A stretch of DNA of 64,000 bases, from NCBI GenBank assembly GCA_025350325.1, contig JANXYB010000045.1:1-64000 (forward strand). Direction: 5' to 3'. Numbering within the stretch: the first letter of the stretch is position 1; every line of letters begins with the position of its first letter. The notes beneath the pieces are model-generated. The model ran no database searches, was not told where the DNA came from, and saw only the letters and a list, made by a program, of their open reading frames with translations. This document shows, in pieces, positions 49,403-57,902 of the stretch. The stretch is from Acidobacteriaceae bacterium. Lineage in GTDB: Bacteria > Acidobacteriota > Terriglobia > Terriglobales > Acidobacteriaceae. The position numbers were made by a program, and so were the translations under genes.

Positions 49403-49965
49403 ATGATGCTGGGAATTGCAGATATGCGCTTGAATCAATTTAATCCGCCCGCTGGTAAACTTCGACAACTTGTTCTCGATCTCGCCCACTGCGTTCGTTC
49501 ACGTCCGCTTGGAAGTGCTGCGGTCTTAGTCGCGGCTCTGCTGCTTCACACCTACTCAAGGGTTACCGCAAGGCTGAACACATGTATCGCAAAGCCCTAA
49601 AATTGCAGCCGCAAAACGCCCTTGTGCGCAAGAACCTCGGGACCGACCTGATCGCCCAACACAAATATCAGCAAGGCTGGGAAAGCTATCAAACCGCCCT
49701 TGACCTTGATCCGAAGATATTCGAAAACCACGTCGCGGCGATTGTGCCCAACAATGCCGCCATCGCGGAACGCGGGGCGATGAACTACTACATGGCCAAG
49801 GGCTGCATTCGCTCGGGAAAAAACGAGTGCGCCCTCGAGTATTTACGCAAATCGGTCAGCGAAGGTTTTGTAAAGCCAGAAACAATCATGGCGGATCGGT
49901 CCTTTGCAGCGTTGCTAAATTTCCCGGAGTTTCAGCAATTCCTGACCGAACAACAAGCACGCTAA
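49403..49965 (+). pseudogene. Frameshifted TPR-repeat protein
   Basis: The first frame (49403-49600) encodes an N-terminus MMLGIADMRLNQFNPPAGKL, then LRQLVLDLAHC and a membrane-like segment LGSAAVLVAALLL. The second frame carries the TPR part: KGYRKAEHMYRKALKLQPQN, RKNLGTDLIAQHKYQQGWES, YQTALDLDP, then CALEYLRKSVSEGF. The second frame is open from about 49460 without an ATG until 49582. A one-base shift near 49555 would join LLLHT to LKGYRKAEHM. I read this as one gene broken by a frameshift or deletion; translation from ATG 49582 could still give 127 residues. Confidence 0.55.
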
Positions 49966-50029
49966 GCGGCAGGTTCGTCGCTTCCGCGTGCTCACAGCGG
50001 CCGGCCGGGCTTTCCGGGCGACACGCTAG

Positions 50030-51124
50030 TCAGTTGACCTTCTTTGAAATATTCAGCAAGATCCCAATTCCAGCGAGTGTGAAAAACAAAGACGTCCCGC
50101 CGGAAGAGATGAACGGGAGCGGAATCCCTTTGGTCGGCAGCAGCGATAGCACCACGCTGATGTTAAAGAATGCCTGCAGCAAGATCGCCGTCGTGATACC
50201 AAAGGCTGTTAGCCGTGCGAACGGATCGGTAGAGCGAAACGCAGTGCGCAAGCCGCGGTAGCCAAGCACAAGGAACAAAATGAGGATGCAAATTGCGCCG
50301 ATAAATCCGAGTTCTTCCGCGATGTTGGCGAAAATAAAATCGGTCGAAGCCTCTGGCAGATAGAAAAGCTTTTGCATGCCCTCCATGTATCCACGGCCCA
50401 TCACGCCACCCGTGCCGACCGCGATCAAAGACTGATTGATGTGAAAGCCTGCGCCCTGCGGATCGGAATCCGGATGAAGAAAGACCAGCATGCGCTGCCG
50501 CCGCCAGGGAACCCAGAACAGCAGCGCGGCCAGCGGCGGCAATGCGGCTCCGACAGCAAGCGCAAGATACTTCCACTCCATTCCGGCCAGCACCATCATC
50601 ATCGCTGTAACGCCCGCAACGACCAGTGCCGTGCCTAGGTCCGGCTGCTTCACAATCAGCAGCACGAACGCCACTGGCATGATGGCTGCACGCATCAACG
50701 TATGTCGCCAGTCGTTCATGGTGTTGAGGCGTGTATGCAGAAACCAGGCCAGGAACAGGATGATCACCGGCTTCGCGATTTCCGATGGCTGAAACGTGAA
50801 GAAGCTTCCAAATCGAATCCAACGATGAGTGTTGTGCGAATCGCGAAAAAAGAAAACCAGCACCAGCAGCATCGTGGTGAGCGAGATTGCGGGATAGATG
50901 AAGCGCGGGGAATTGTAGCGGCTATAGTCGATGCGCATCAGCGCAACCATAGTCAGCATGCCGGCCAGCGCCCATCCTGCCTGCCTGCCTACAAATGCGT
51001 ACGGGGAGTGATAGCGCTCCTGCGCCACGACGGCCGAGGCTGAAAACACCATCGCCAGTCCGACAACGACCAGCAATAGGGTCGTAAAGAATATCCACTT
51101 ATCGACCCCTACACGTTTAGCCAT
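50030..51124 (-). CDS. ftsW: SEDS glycosyltransferase FtsW
   Basis: Polytopic SEDS-family peptidoglycan polymerase acting with FtsI at the septum. Signatures are FTTLLLVVVGLAMVFSASA, the STDFIFANIAEELGFIGA region and the C-terminal PLPFISSGGTSLFF with the conserved Ser-Gly-Gly. Ten hydrophobic segments are visible. The length of 364 aa is normal. GGAG precedes the ATG by six bases. It follows murD with a gap of 270 bases, larger than the others in the cluster. Confidence 0.95.
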   Translation of the reverse strand: MAKRVGVDKWIFFTTLLLVVVGLAMVFSASAVVAQERYHSPYAFVGRQAGWALAGMLTMVALMRIDYSRYNSPRFIYPAISLTTMLLVLVFFFRDSHNTHRWIRFGSFFTFQPSEIAKPVIILFLAWFLHTRLNTMNDWRHTLMRAAIMPVAFVLLIVKQPDLGTALVVAGVTAMMMVLAGMEWKYLALAVGAALPPLAALLFWVPWRRQRMLVFLHPDSDPQGAGFHINQSLIAVGTGGVMGRGYMEGMQKLFYLPEASTDFIFANIAEELGFIGAICILILFLVLGYRGLRTAFRSTDPFARLTAFGITTAILLQAFFNISVVLSLLPTKGIPLPFISSGGTSLFFTLAGIGILLNISKKVN

Positions 51125-51394
51125 TTACCACTCCACGGACGAAGACCTGTCCGAGGCGACCCCGGATTCAACATTGATCATCCTGAAGATATGGTTTCAT
51201 GCGCGGGCTGTGGAGATTCGGGACCGGGTGGGATCATGAATCAAAGTGGTCAATTTACGCGCCGCTACCGCTGGCATAGATAGCGCGTACCTGATGGGAA
51301 ACTGCGACCGCGTCGAAGCCGTATTGAGGTTGCAACGGTCTCAAGACTGGCAGCCATGAAATGACATATGAGAGCCGTTAATCAATGCGACCCG

Positions 51395-52774
51395 CTAGAC
51401 GTTTTGCCAGACTTTCCAGCCGCGCCATTCGTTGACAAGTTCCTTGAAGACACGGCCACGATGCTCATAGCTTTCAAATTGATCAAAGCTTGAGCAGGCT
51501 GGCGCCAGCAACACCACTTCGCCCGGTCGGGCAGCCATCGCCGCGGCATTCACGGCTTTAGCCAACGTTTCGCAGGAGTGAATTGAAACTACCCCGCGCA
51601 ACTGCGACTCAATCTTGGCGGCGGCAGAACCGATGGTGTAGACCGCTTTTACATGGCCGCGCAGCAACTGCGTTAGCTGCGTGTAATCGGAATTCTTGTC
51701 TTTGCCACCCATAATAAGGTGGACACCGGAGGCAAACGAGGCGATCGCTTTGGCAGTCGCGTCAACATTGGTTGCCTTGGAGTCGTTGTAGATCTCGACG
51801 CCATTGATCGTGGCGACGTACTCAAGCCGATGCTCGACCGCCTTGAAGTTCTCGATGGCCTTGCGAATAGTTTCTGCCTGGGCCCCGGCGAGGCGCGCCG
51901 CACACACCGCTGCCAAGACGTTTTCTACGTTGTGCTCGCCCTTCAACGGAATGCCTTTTAACGGCATCACCGTCTCAGGAGTCGCGTCTTTTCCAGAGCG
52001 ATATAGGACGAATCCATCTTCAACCCAGGCGCCTTGCTCGACCGGGTGCTCGAACGAAAACCAATAGACGTTTGCTTTGGACCGGCTGGCAGATTCCGCG
52101 GCACGCACGTTGTCAGCGTTCAACACGACAAAGTCCTGATCGTTTTGCGCGGCAAAAATGCGCTCCTTGGCCAGCGCATAATTTTCAAAACTGCCGTGGC
52201 GGTCAAGGTGGTCGGGAGTGATGTTCAGGATCACAGCGATCGTGGGGTGAAACTGCTCCGTGCTTTCAAGTTGAAAGCTGGACACCTCAAGCACCGACCA
52301 GGTCTGATCCGTGCTCTCCTCAATCAGTGCGACCACCGGCACGCCGATGTTGCCGCCCACCAGCGTTGGCAGGCCGGCCTGCTCCAGAATTTCGCCAAGC
52401 AGCGAAGTCGTGGTGGTCTTTCCGTTGGACCCGGTGACCGCCAGAATTTTTCCCTTGAGGAAGCGGGCGGCGAGTTCCAATTCACCGATTACGGAACGGC
52501 CAAAGCTTTTAGCTTGCACCAGTTCCGGCGTGTCGAGGGGCACTCCCGGACTCACTACGATCAGGTCCTGGCGGCGAAACGTCAGCAGCCCGTGCCCGCC
52601 TGCCTCGACCATTATGCCCGCGTCTAGAAGGGCTGGAATGTCTTTGGCCAAGGCCTCGGCGCTGCGAATATCTGAAACGGTTACCTGGGCCCCGCGGTGG
52701 CGCAGAAACAATGCCGCGGCCAGACCGGATTTTCCCAGCCCCACGACCAGCACTTTTTTGCCTTTGAGTTCCAT
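51395..52774 (-). CDS. murD: UDP-N-acetylmuramoylalanine-D-glutamate ligase
   Basis: It adds D-Glu to UDP-MurNAc-L-Ala. ATP-binding loop VTGSNGKTTTTSLLGEIL; central ITPDHLDRHGSFENYALAK; C-terminal GVEIYNDSKATNVDATAKAI and LIMGGKDKN. The length of 459 aa is normal. Its N-terminal Rossmann motif is VLVVGLGKSGLAAALFL. It follows mraY by 68 bases. Confidence 0.96.
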   Translation of the reverse strand: MELKGKKVLVVGLGKSGLAAALFLRHRGAQVTVSDIRSAEALAKDIPALLDAGIMVEAGGHGLLTFRRQDLIVVSPGVPLDTPELVQAKSFGRSVIGELELAARFLKGKILAVTGSNGKTTTTSLLGEILEQAGLPTLVGGNIGVPVVALIEESTDQTWSVLEVSSFQLESTEQFHPTIAVILNITPDHLDRHGSFENYALAKERIFAAQNDQDFVVLNADNVRAAESASRSKANVYWFSFEHPVEQGAWVEDGFVLYRSGKDATPETVMPLKGIPLKGEHNVENVLAAVCAARLAGAQAETIRKAIENFKAVEHRLEYVATINGVEIYNDSKATNVDATAKAIASFASGVHLIMGGKDKNSDYTQLTQLLRGHVKAVYTIGSAAAKIESQLRGVVSIHSCETLAKAVNAAAMAARPGEVVLLAPACSSFDQFESYEHRGRVFKELVNEWRGWKVWQNV

Positions 52775-52842
52775 TTATCGATCCGTCCTACAGGTGTTCG
52801 TGGCACGCGCTCTTTTCATTGTGCAGCGGATGCCGGGCCTTA

Positions 52843-53976
52843 CTAACGCAGTTTCAGTGTTGTTAGTGCAAATAATGCAAAAACCAGAGCGCCGATCCAG
52901 AATCGAACAATCACTTTCGATTCGCTCCACCCGAGCTGTTCGAAATGATGATGAAGGGGCGCCATCTTGAAGATACGCTTTTTTCGAAGCTTGTAGCTGC
53001 CGACCTGCAGCACGACCGACACGGCCTCAAGCACGAAGATGCCGCCGATAAACGGCAATAAAAGTTCCTGGCGAATGATGACCGCTACCGTGCCGATTGC
53101 GCCGCCCAGGGCTAGCGATCCCACGTCGCCCATGAACACTTCTGCGGGGTGGGCGTTGTACCAGAGAAAACCGATTGAGGCGCCGACCATCGATCCGCAA
53201 AAGACGGTCAACTCGCCCGCCATGGGCATGCGCTGCAATTCAAGATAGTCGGCAAAAACCAGGTGGCCGCTGATGTAAGTAAGCACGGCCAGCGCGCCAG
53301 CCGCGATGATGGTGCAGCCGATGGCCAGCCCGTCGAGGCCGTCGGTCAGGTTAACCGCGTTGGTTGAGCCCATCAGCACAAACACTACAAACGCGACGAA
53401 TGGCAAAAATACTAGAAAGCCCATGTGGGGCAGCGAGGCGGCCCCATGCCATTGCAGGTCGGGCCGAAACTGCTTTACGAACGGCACCGTCAAAACAGTC
53501 GAGAACATTTTGAATTGCGAGAGCGTGATCAGCGCGACCGCAACCAGTGCTGCGACCAAAGCCTGCCAAAACAGCTTCGCGCGCGCCGTGAGCCCAAGGT
53601 TGCGACGCTGTACCACCTTGATGTAATCGTCCGCAAAACCAATTGCGCCAAACGCCAGCGTTGATGCAACAGCGATCCAGACAAACACATTTGACGGATC
53701 GGACCACAGCACCGTTGGCAAAATAATCGCGATAACGATTAGCACGCCGCCCATGGTCGGTGTGCCCGACTTCTTCAAATGCGACTGCGGGCCGTCTTCG
53801 CGAATATACTGGCTGATTTGAAATTCGCGCAGTTTCTGAATGACGTAAGGGCCGATAAACAGCGCGATCAGCAGTGCCGTCAGCGATGCAAACACCGTGC
53901 GAAAAGTAAGGTAGCGAAAGATCCGGAACGGATGAAAGAACGGGAACAATTTTTCGTAAAGCAGCCAGTAAAGCAA
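52843..53976 (-). CDS. mraY: Phospho-MurNAc-pentapeptide transferase
   Basis: Integral membrane enzyme that makes lipid I from UDP-MurNAc-pentapeptide and undecaprenyl phosphate. Motifs are SHLKKSGTPTMGGVLIVI, FADDYIKVVQRRN, NLTDGLDGLAIG and PLHHHFEQLGWSES, covering the conserved Asp and His residues. About ten hydrophobic segments; length of 377 aa. The start is TTG with GGAG five bases upstream. It lies directly beyond the beta-lactamase-like gene, with an 80-base gap. Confidence 0.96.
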   Translation of the reverse strand: MLYWLLYEKLFPFFHPFRIFRYLTFRTVFASLTALLIALFIGPYVIQKLREFQISQYIREDGPQSHLKKSGTPTMGGVLIVIAIILPTVLWSDPSNVFVWIAVASTLAFGAIGFADDYIKVVQRRNLGLTARAKLFWQALVAALVAVALITLSQFKMFSTVLTVPFVKQFRPDLQWHGAASLPHMGFLVFLPFVAFVVFVLMGSTNAVNLTDGLDGLAIGCTIIAAGALAVLTYISGHLVFADYLELQRMPMAGELTVFCGSMVGASIGFLWYNAHPAEVFMGDVGSLALGGAIGTVAVIIRQELLLPFIGGIFVLEAVSVVLQVGSYKLRKKRIFKMAPLHHHFEQLGWSESKVIVRFWIGALVFALFALTTLKLR

Positions 53977-54055
53977 GGGTTCTCCAAAGCCGGAATGATG
54001 CGGGGTTCAGACTGATTTTACAGGGCACACCGCGCGGCTCGCTGTGGGCAAAGAT

Positions 54056-54931
54056 CTAAAGTTTGCGAGCCGATTGCCGGGCAAACTCCGCTTCAAACGC
54101 CTTTTCACGGTCGTCGATGTACTGGCTGTAGCCGCCCGCGTCGATGAAAGCATCGTGGTCTCCATCCTTCCAGCGTTGATATTTCGCCTTCATGCCGAAA
54201 TAGCTGCCGTGCGCGCCGAGAAACACATCGCACTTTAAGTCCCTGAGCAACTTGAATTCATGGCGGTAGTCGTCAGCGATCTTCGGGTACTGCTGGTTAC
54301 CGACCAATTTATATCCGGGATTCACATTGGGGCTGCCGACGATCACCACGTGCAGGGTTCGACCGGCTTCATTTTCGTCCAGCGTCCAAGTCGTAGTCCC
54401 CTTGGTATGGCCCGCCGTCATATGCGCAGTCAAAACCGCGTCTCCGAGCCGCACCTGTTCACCATCGTGCAACGCGCGATCGACATGAGTCGGCGGAAAA
54501 TGCATCGATTTGTCCGCCGCATATTGAAAGTCCGATTCCCCTCCCGACTCCACCACCGGAACATCGGCTTCCATCACAAAGTATTTTGCGCCGGTGAGGT
54601 GCTTTATCTCGGCGCTGCCGGCGCAGTGATCGTAATGGGCGTGACTGATGAGCAAAATCTTCGTATCACTAAATTTGAATCCCAGCGTCTCAACGCTTTT
54701 CTTGATGAGCGCCGGCGATGATGCGAGATTGCTGTTGATCAGGATGTTGCCTTGCTTGGTGACGATGAAGTACGCCGCGAGGTCTTCGCTGCCGACGTAA
54801 TAAAGATTGCCGGCGATATGAAACGGCGGGAATGCCGTAGTCCACGCGGCATCGGCATTCAGTGGCCGAGGCAGGGTCACCAGAATGGTCATGCACAAAA
54901 CGATTTTGCTCAATAGTGCCAGGCCCTTCAC
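54056..54931 (-). CDS. Subclass B3-like metallo-beta-lactamase
   Basis: An exported metallo-beta-lactamase-fold protein of 291 aa. Signal peptide MKGLALLSKIVLCMTILVTL. It carries the full set of B3-type zinc ligands: SHAHYDHCAGS (H-x-H-x-D-H), TAGHTKGTTTW (His of site 1) and FLGAHGSYFGMK (the His following the B3-type Gly-Ala). The start WTTAFPPFHIAGNLYYVGSE matches B3 enzymes. Such proteins hydrolyse penicillins, cephalosporins and carbapenems, but some B3-fold relatives act on other substrates. The GTG start lies inside the murF stop (GTGA), with GGAGGAG just upstream. The gene is therefore translationally coupled to a peptidoglycan gene. Confidence 0.88.
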   Translation of the reverse strand: MKGLALLSKIVLCMTILVTLPRPLNADAAWTTAFPPFHIAGNLYYVGSEDLAAYFIVTKQGNILINSNLASSPALIKKSVETLGFKFSDTKILLISHAHYDHCAGSAEIKHLTGAKYFVMEADVPVVESGGESDFQYAADKSMHFPPTHVDRALHDGEQVRLGDAVLTAHMTAGHTKGTTTWTLDENEAGRTLHVVIVGSPNVNPGYKLVGNQQYPKIADDYRHEFKLLRDLKCDVFLGAHGSYFGMKAKYQRWKDGDHDAFIDAGGYSQYIDDREKAFEAEFARQSARKL

Positions 54932-56340
54932 TGCTCCTCCGGCGATGGAAATTGCTTTTTTAAAACATCGATCGCATGTTCAAGCTGCACACCGCGCGAA
55001 CCCTTCACAAGCACCACATCGCCCGGCTGCACGTTTTTCGCGAGCCACTCTCCAGCTGCTGCCGCGTCTGGCAGAAACAACGAAGCGACACCGCCGGCGC
55101 AAGCAGCCGAGGCAAGATGTGCAGCCTTACCCCTCACCCCCACAACCACGTCAAGACCCGCCTCTGCGGCAGCTTTGCCGCATGCAGCATGCAGTGCCGG
55201 CCCATGCTCGCCGAGCTCAAGCATTTCGCCGGCGATCAAAATGCGTCGTCGCGCCGGCCGCGCAGCAAGCGTTTGAATCATTGAACGCAACGCTTCAGGA
55301 TTGGAGTTGTAGCTATCGTTAAGCAGCGTCGCGCCGGCGATCTCTATCACCTCGCCGCGCCTGTTTCCGGTGGTGAGCGTCTCAAGAGCCGCGATTGCAG
55401 CTTTGGCATCGACGCCTGCTTCAATCGCGACAGCCAGCCCAGCCATCGCATTCGACGCATTGTGGGCACCCAGCAAATGCAACGTGAGGTCGCCCTGACT
55501 CTCGCCTGTGCGATATCGAATGTGCAGACCCTCGACATCCTCGGTCACATTGAGAACGCCGGGATTCGCACACGGCCCCACTCCGAAATAAACGACGCGC
55601 CCCGGAAAATCGCGCCCAAATTGCGACACGTAAGGATCGGAGCAATTGAGAAACGCCACGCCGTTGGCGGGCAATGCGGCCACCAATTCAAACTTGGCAC
55701 GTGCGATGCCGGCCTGCCCCTCAATGAAATTTTCGATGTGCGCCGTGCCAACATTGGTCACCACGCCCCAGTCGGGAGCGGCGATGCGCGCTAGAGTCGC
55801 GATCTCGCCAAGATGATTCATGCCCATCTCGATCACCGCATACTCATGCTCCGGTTCAAGCCTCAGTAACTGCAGCGGCAAGCCGAACGCATTGTTCAAA
55901 TTGCCAATCGATTTGAGCACGTTGTATTTCGCACCGAGCGCTGCGGCAATCGCTTCCTTGGTCGTAGTCTTGCCTGCCGAGCCTGTTACCGCGACGACGC
56001 GCTTGCCCCACTGCCTACGGACATGCGCGGCCAGGGCCTGCAGCGCAAGCAGCGGATCTTCGGCGATCAACAGCGGCACGGCAAGCGCCGCGTCTGGCAG
56101 CGTGGCCACACGTGCGCGCGACACCACCGCCGCAACTGCGCCGCCCTCAATTGCGGCTGCAACATAATCGTGACCATCGAGCCGCTCACCACGCACCGCA
56201 AAAAACAATTCACCGCGACCGACCGTGCGCGAGTCGATGGAGCATCCGCTGGCCACCAATGCGCCAGCCTTTGTGACGCTCGCGGGAGCCTCGAGCACCG
56301 CTCCTGCACCAATAGCCGCCTCTGCCAGCGTCAATTTCAT
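54928..56340 (-). CDS. murF: UDP-MurNAc-tripeptide-D-Ala-D-Ala ligase
   Basis: It adds the D-Ala-D-Ala dipeptide. The motifs are RTVGRGELFFAVRGERLDGH, VTGSAGKTTTKEAIAAAL, SIGNLNNAFGLPLQLLRL, VIEMGMNHLGEIATLARI and NDSYNSNPEALRSMI. The length of 470 aa is normal. It overlaps murE by four bases (ATGA) upstream and the beta-lactamase-like gene by four bases downstream. Confidence 0.96.
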   Translation of the reverse strand: MKLTLAEAAIGAGAVLEAPASVTKAGALVASGCSIDSRTVGRGELFFAVRGERLDGHDYVAAAIEGGAVAAVVSRARVATLPDAALAVPLLIAEDPLLALQALAAHVRRQWGKRVVAVTGSAGKTTTKEAIAAALGAKYNVLKSIGNLNNAFGLPLQLLRLEPEHEYAVIEMGMNHLGEIATLARIAAPDWGVVTNVGTAHIENFIEGQAGIARAKFELVAALPANGVAFLNCSDPYVSQFGRDFPGRVVYFGVGPCANPGVLNVTEDVEGLHIRYRTGESQGDLTLHLLGAHNASNAMAGLAVAIEAGVDAKAAIAALETLTTGNRRGEVIEIAGATLLNDSYNSNPEALRSMIQTLAARPARRRILIAGEMLELGEHGPALHAACGKAAAEAGLDVVVGVRGKAAHLASAACAGGVASLFLPDAAAAGEWLAKNVQPGDVVLVKGSRGVQLEHAIDVLKKQFPSPEEQ

Positions 56341-57848
56341 TGCACTCCACCGTAACCCAAATCGTGAAGCGCTGAAAGTGCAACCTCGGCATCATCGAAA
56401 GGAATTGTTGTAAATCCGACGATCTGCTCCTTCTCATGGCCTTTGCCCGCAAGCAGAACTACGTCGTCCGCCTTGCCCGCTTCGAGAGCCAAACGAATTG
56501 CCCTGGCGCGATCCGGTTCAACGATGTAACGGACGCCGGTCGCCTTGAGGCCCGGCTCAATCTCGGCAAGAATTGCCAACGGCTCCTCGGTGCGCGGATT
56601 GTCGCTGGTAGCCACCACGAAATCGCTGCCCTCGCCCGCCGCCTGGCCCATGCGCGGACGCTTGGTGCGATCGCGGTCTCCGCCGCAGCCAAAGAGCGTA
56701 ATCACGCGGCCGCCCGTCTGCGCCGTCATCTGCCGCGCCAATGCAGTCAGATTGCGCAACGCATCATCAGTGTGCGCGTAGTCCACAATCACGGTGAATG
56801 GCTGGCCCGCATCCACCGGCTGAAAGCGTCCCGGCACCGGCTTGAGGCGCGGCACAAATTCAGCAAGGTCGGCGAAGCTCACGCCGCGTGCGTGTGCCGC
56901 CGTAAAGGCTGCGAGCAGGTTCAGAATATTCACTTCGCCTGCAAGGCGCGATGTCACGCGCGCCGCGCCTGCCGGTGTTTCAAGCTCAAGCACTGCACCG
57001 CCGGGGGTGAGTGTGTGATGCGCGACGCGCCAATCGCCCTGACCGATGCCGTAGGTGCGCACCTCTGCGCCTGCCTTACGCGCGGCCGCGCCCAGATCAG
57101 CGCTGCGCGCATCGTGCGCATTCAACACCGCGACACGGGGAGCGGCATACACCGTGCCATCAAACATCAGCCGCTTGGCGGCAAAATACTTTTCCATGGT
57201 GCCGTGATAATCAAGATGATCGCGCGTTAGATTGGTGAAGATGGCGACGTCAAAGCCAATCCCGGCTGCGCGTCCCTGGTCCAACCCGTGACTTGAAATC
57301 TCCGTCACCAATTCGGTGGCTCCACGGCTCGCACCTTCTGCCATCAATTCAAACAGGTCGCGCGACTCAGGTGTGGTATGAACGGACGCACGCACTTCGC
57401 CGGCAACATGATATTCAATGGTGCCTACCAGCACCGTTTTGCGGCCCGCCTCGTTGAGCAAACCTTCGGTGAGAAACGCGGTCGTTGTCTTGCCGTTGGT
57501 GCCGGTGATTCCTGTGGCTGCGAGCTTGCGTTCAGGATGGCCGAAAAATGCTGCTGCGGCCTCGGCCAGCGCGCGACGACCGTGCTCCACCTCGAGCACC
57601 GGAATGCCTGCCCGATAGACGAGCAGATGATCGAAGGTCGGCGAAGAATCGGTTATGATGCCGAGTGCGCCCGATGCGAGCGCTTTGTCGATGAAGCGAT
57701 TCCCGTCGGTTGAGCCTCCCTTCATCGCCACAAAGACAGCGCCCGGCCGCACGCGGCGCGAGTCGTATTCAACTCCGGTGATAGCCTCAGGCGAATCGCC
57801 CGACGCGTCGACGGCCGTGATTTCAGCAACTAAATCTTTCCAATTCAT
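56337..57848 (-). CDS. murE: UDP-MurNAc-tripeptide synthetase (meso-DAP-adding type)
   Basis: It adds the third amino acid of the stem peptide. The N-terminal domain has GVEYDSRRVRPGAVFVAMKG. The ATP site is GITGTNGKTTTAFLTEG, and DYAHTDDALRNL is present. The motif SDNPRTEEPLAI, containing DNPR, is the meso-diaminopimelate specificity signature, so the peptidoglycan should be DAP-type. The length of 503 aa is normal. It is separated from ftsI by 54 bases. Confidence 0.96.
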   Translation of the reverse strand: MNWKDLVAEITAVDASGDSPEAITGVEYDSRRVRPGAVFVAMKGGSTDGNRFIDKALASGALGIITDSSPTFDHLLVYRAGIPVLEVEHGRRALAEAAAAFFGHPERKLAATGITGTNGKTTTAFLTEGLLNEAGRKTVLVGTIEYHVAGEVRASVHTTPESRDLFELMAEGASRGATELVTEISSHGLDQGRAAGIGFDVAIFTNLTRDHLDYHGTMEKYFAAKRLMFDGTVYAAPRVAVLNAHDARSADLGAAARKAGAEVRTYGIGQGDWRVAHHTLTPGGAVLELETPAGAARVTSRLAGEVNILNLLAAFTAAHARGVSFADLAEFVPRLKPVPGRFQPVDAGQPFTVIVDYAHTDDALRNLTALARQMTAQTGGRVITLFGCGGDRDRTKRPRMGQAAGEGSDFVVATSDNPRTEEPLAILAEIEPGLKATGVRYIVEPDRARAIRLALEAGKADDVVLLAGKGHEKEQIVGFTTIPFDDAEVALSALHDLGYGGVQ

Positions 57849-57902
57849 ATCGTGTTGATTGTAGATGGCTATGCCGATTTCACTGTGTGATACAGGTTCG
57901 TC

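Noticed and set aside
56436-57230. Plus-strand 264-residue ORF over murE
   Set aside because: Shadow of murE, which has all ligase motifs in the other frame; composition is Arg/Ala/His-rich as expected for antisense of a G+C-rich gene.
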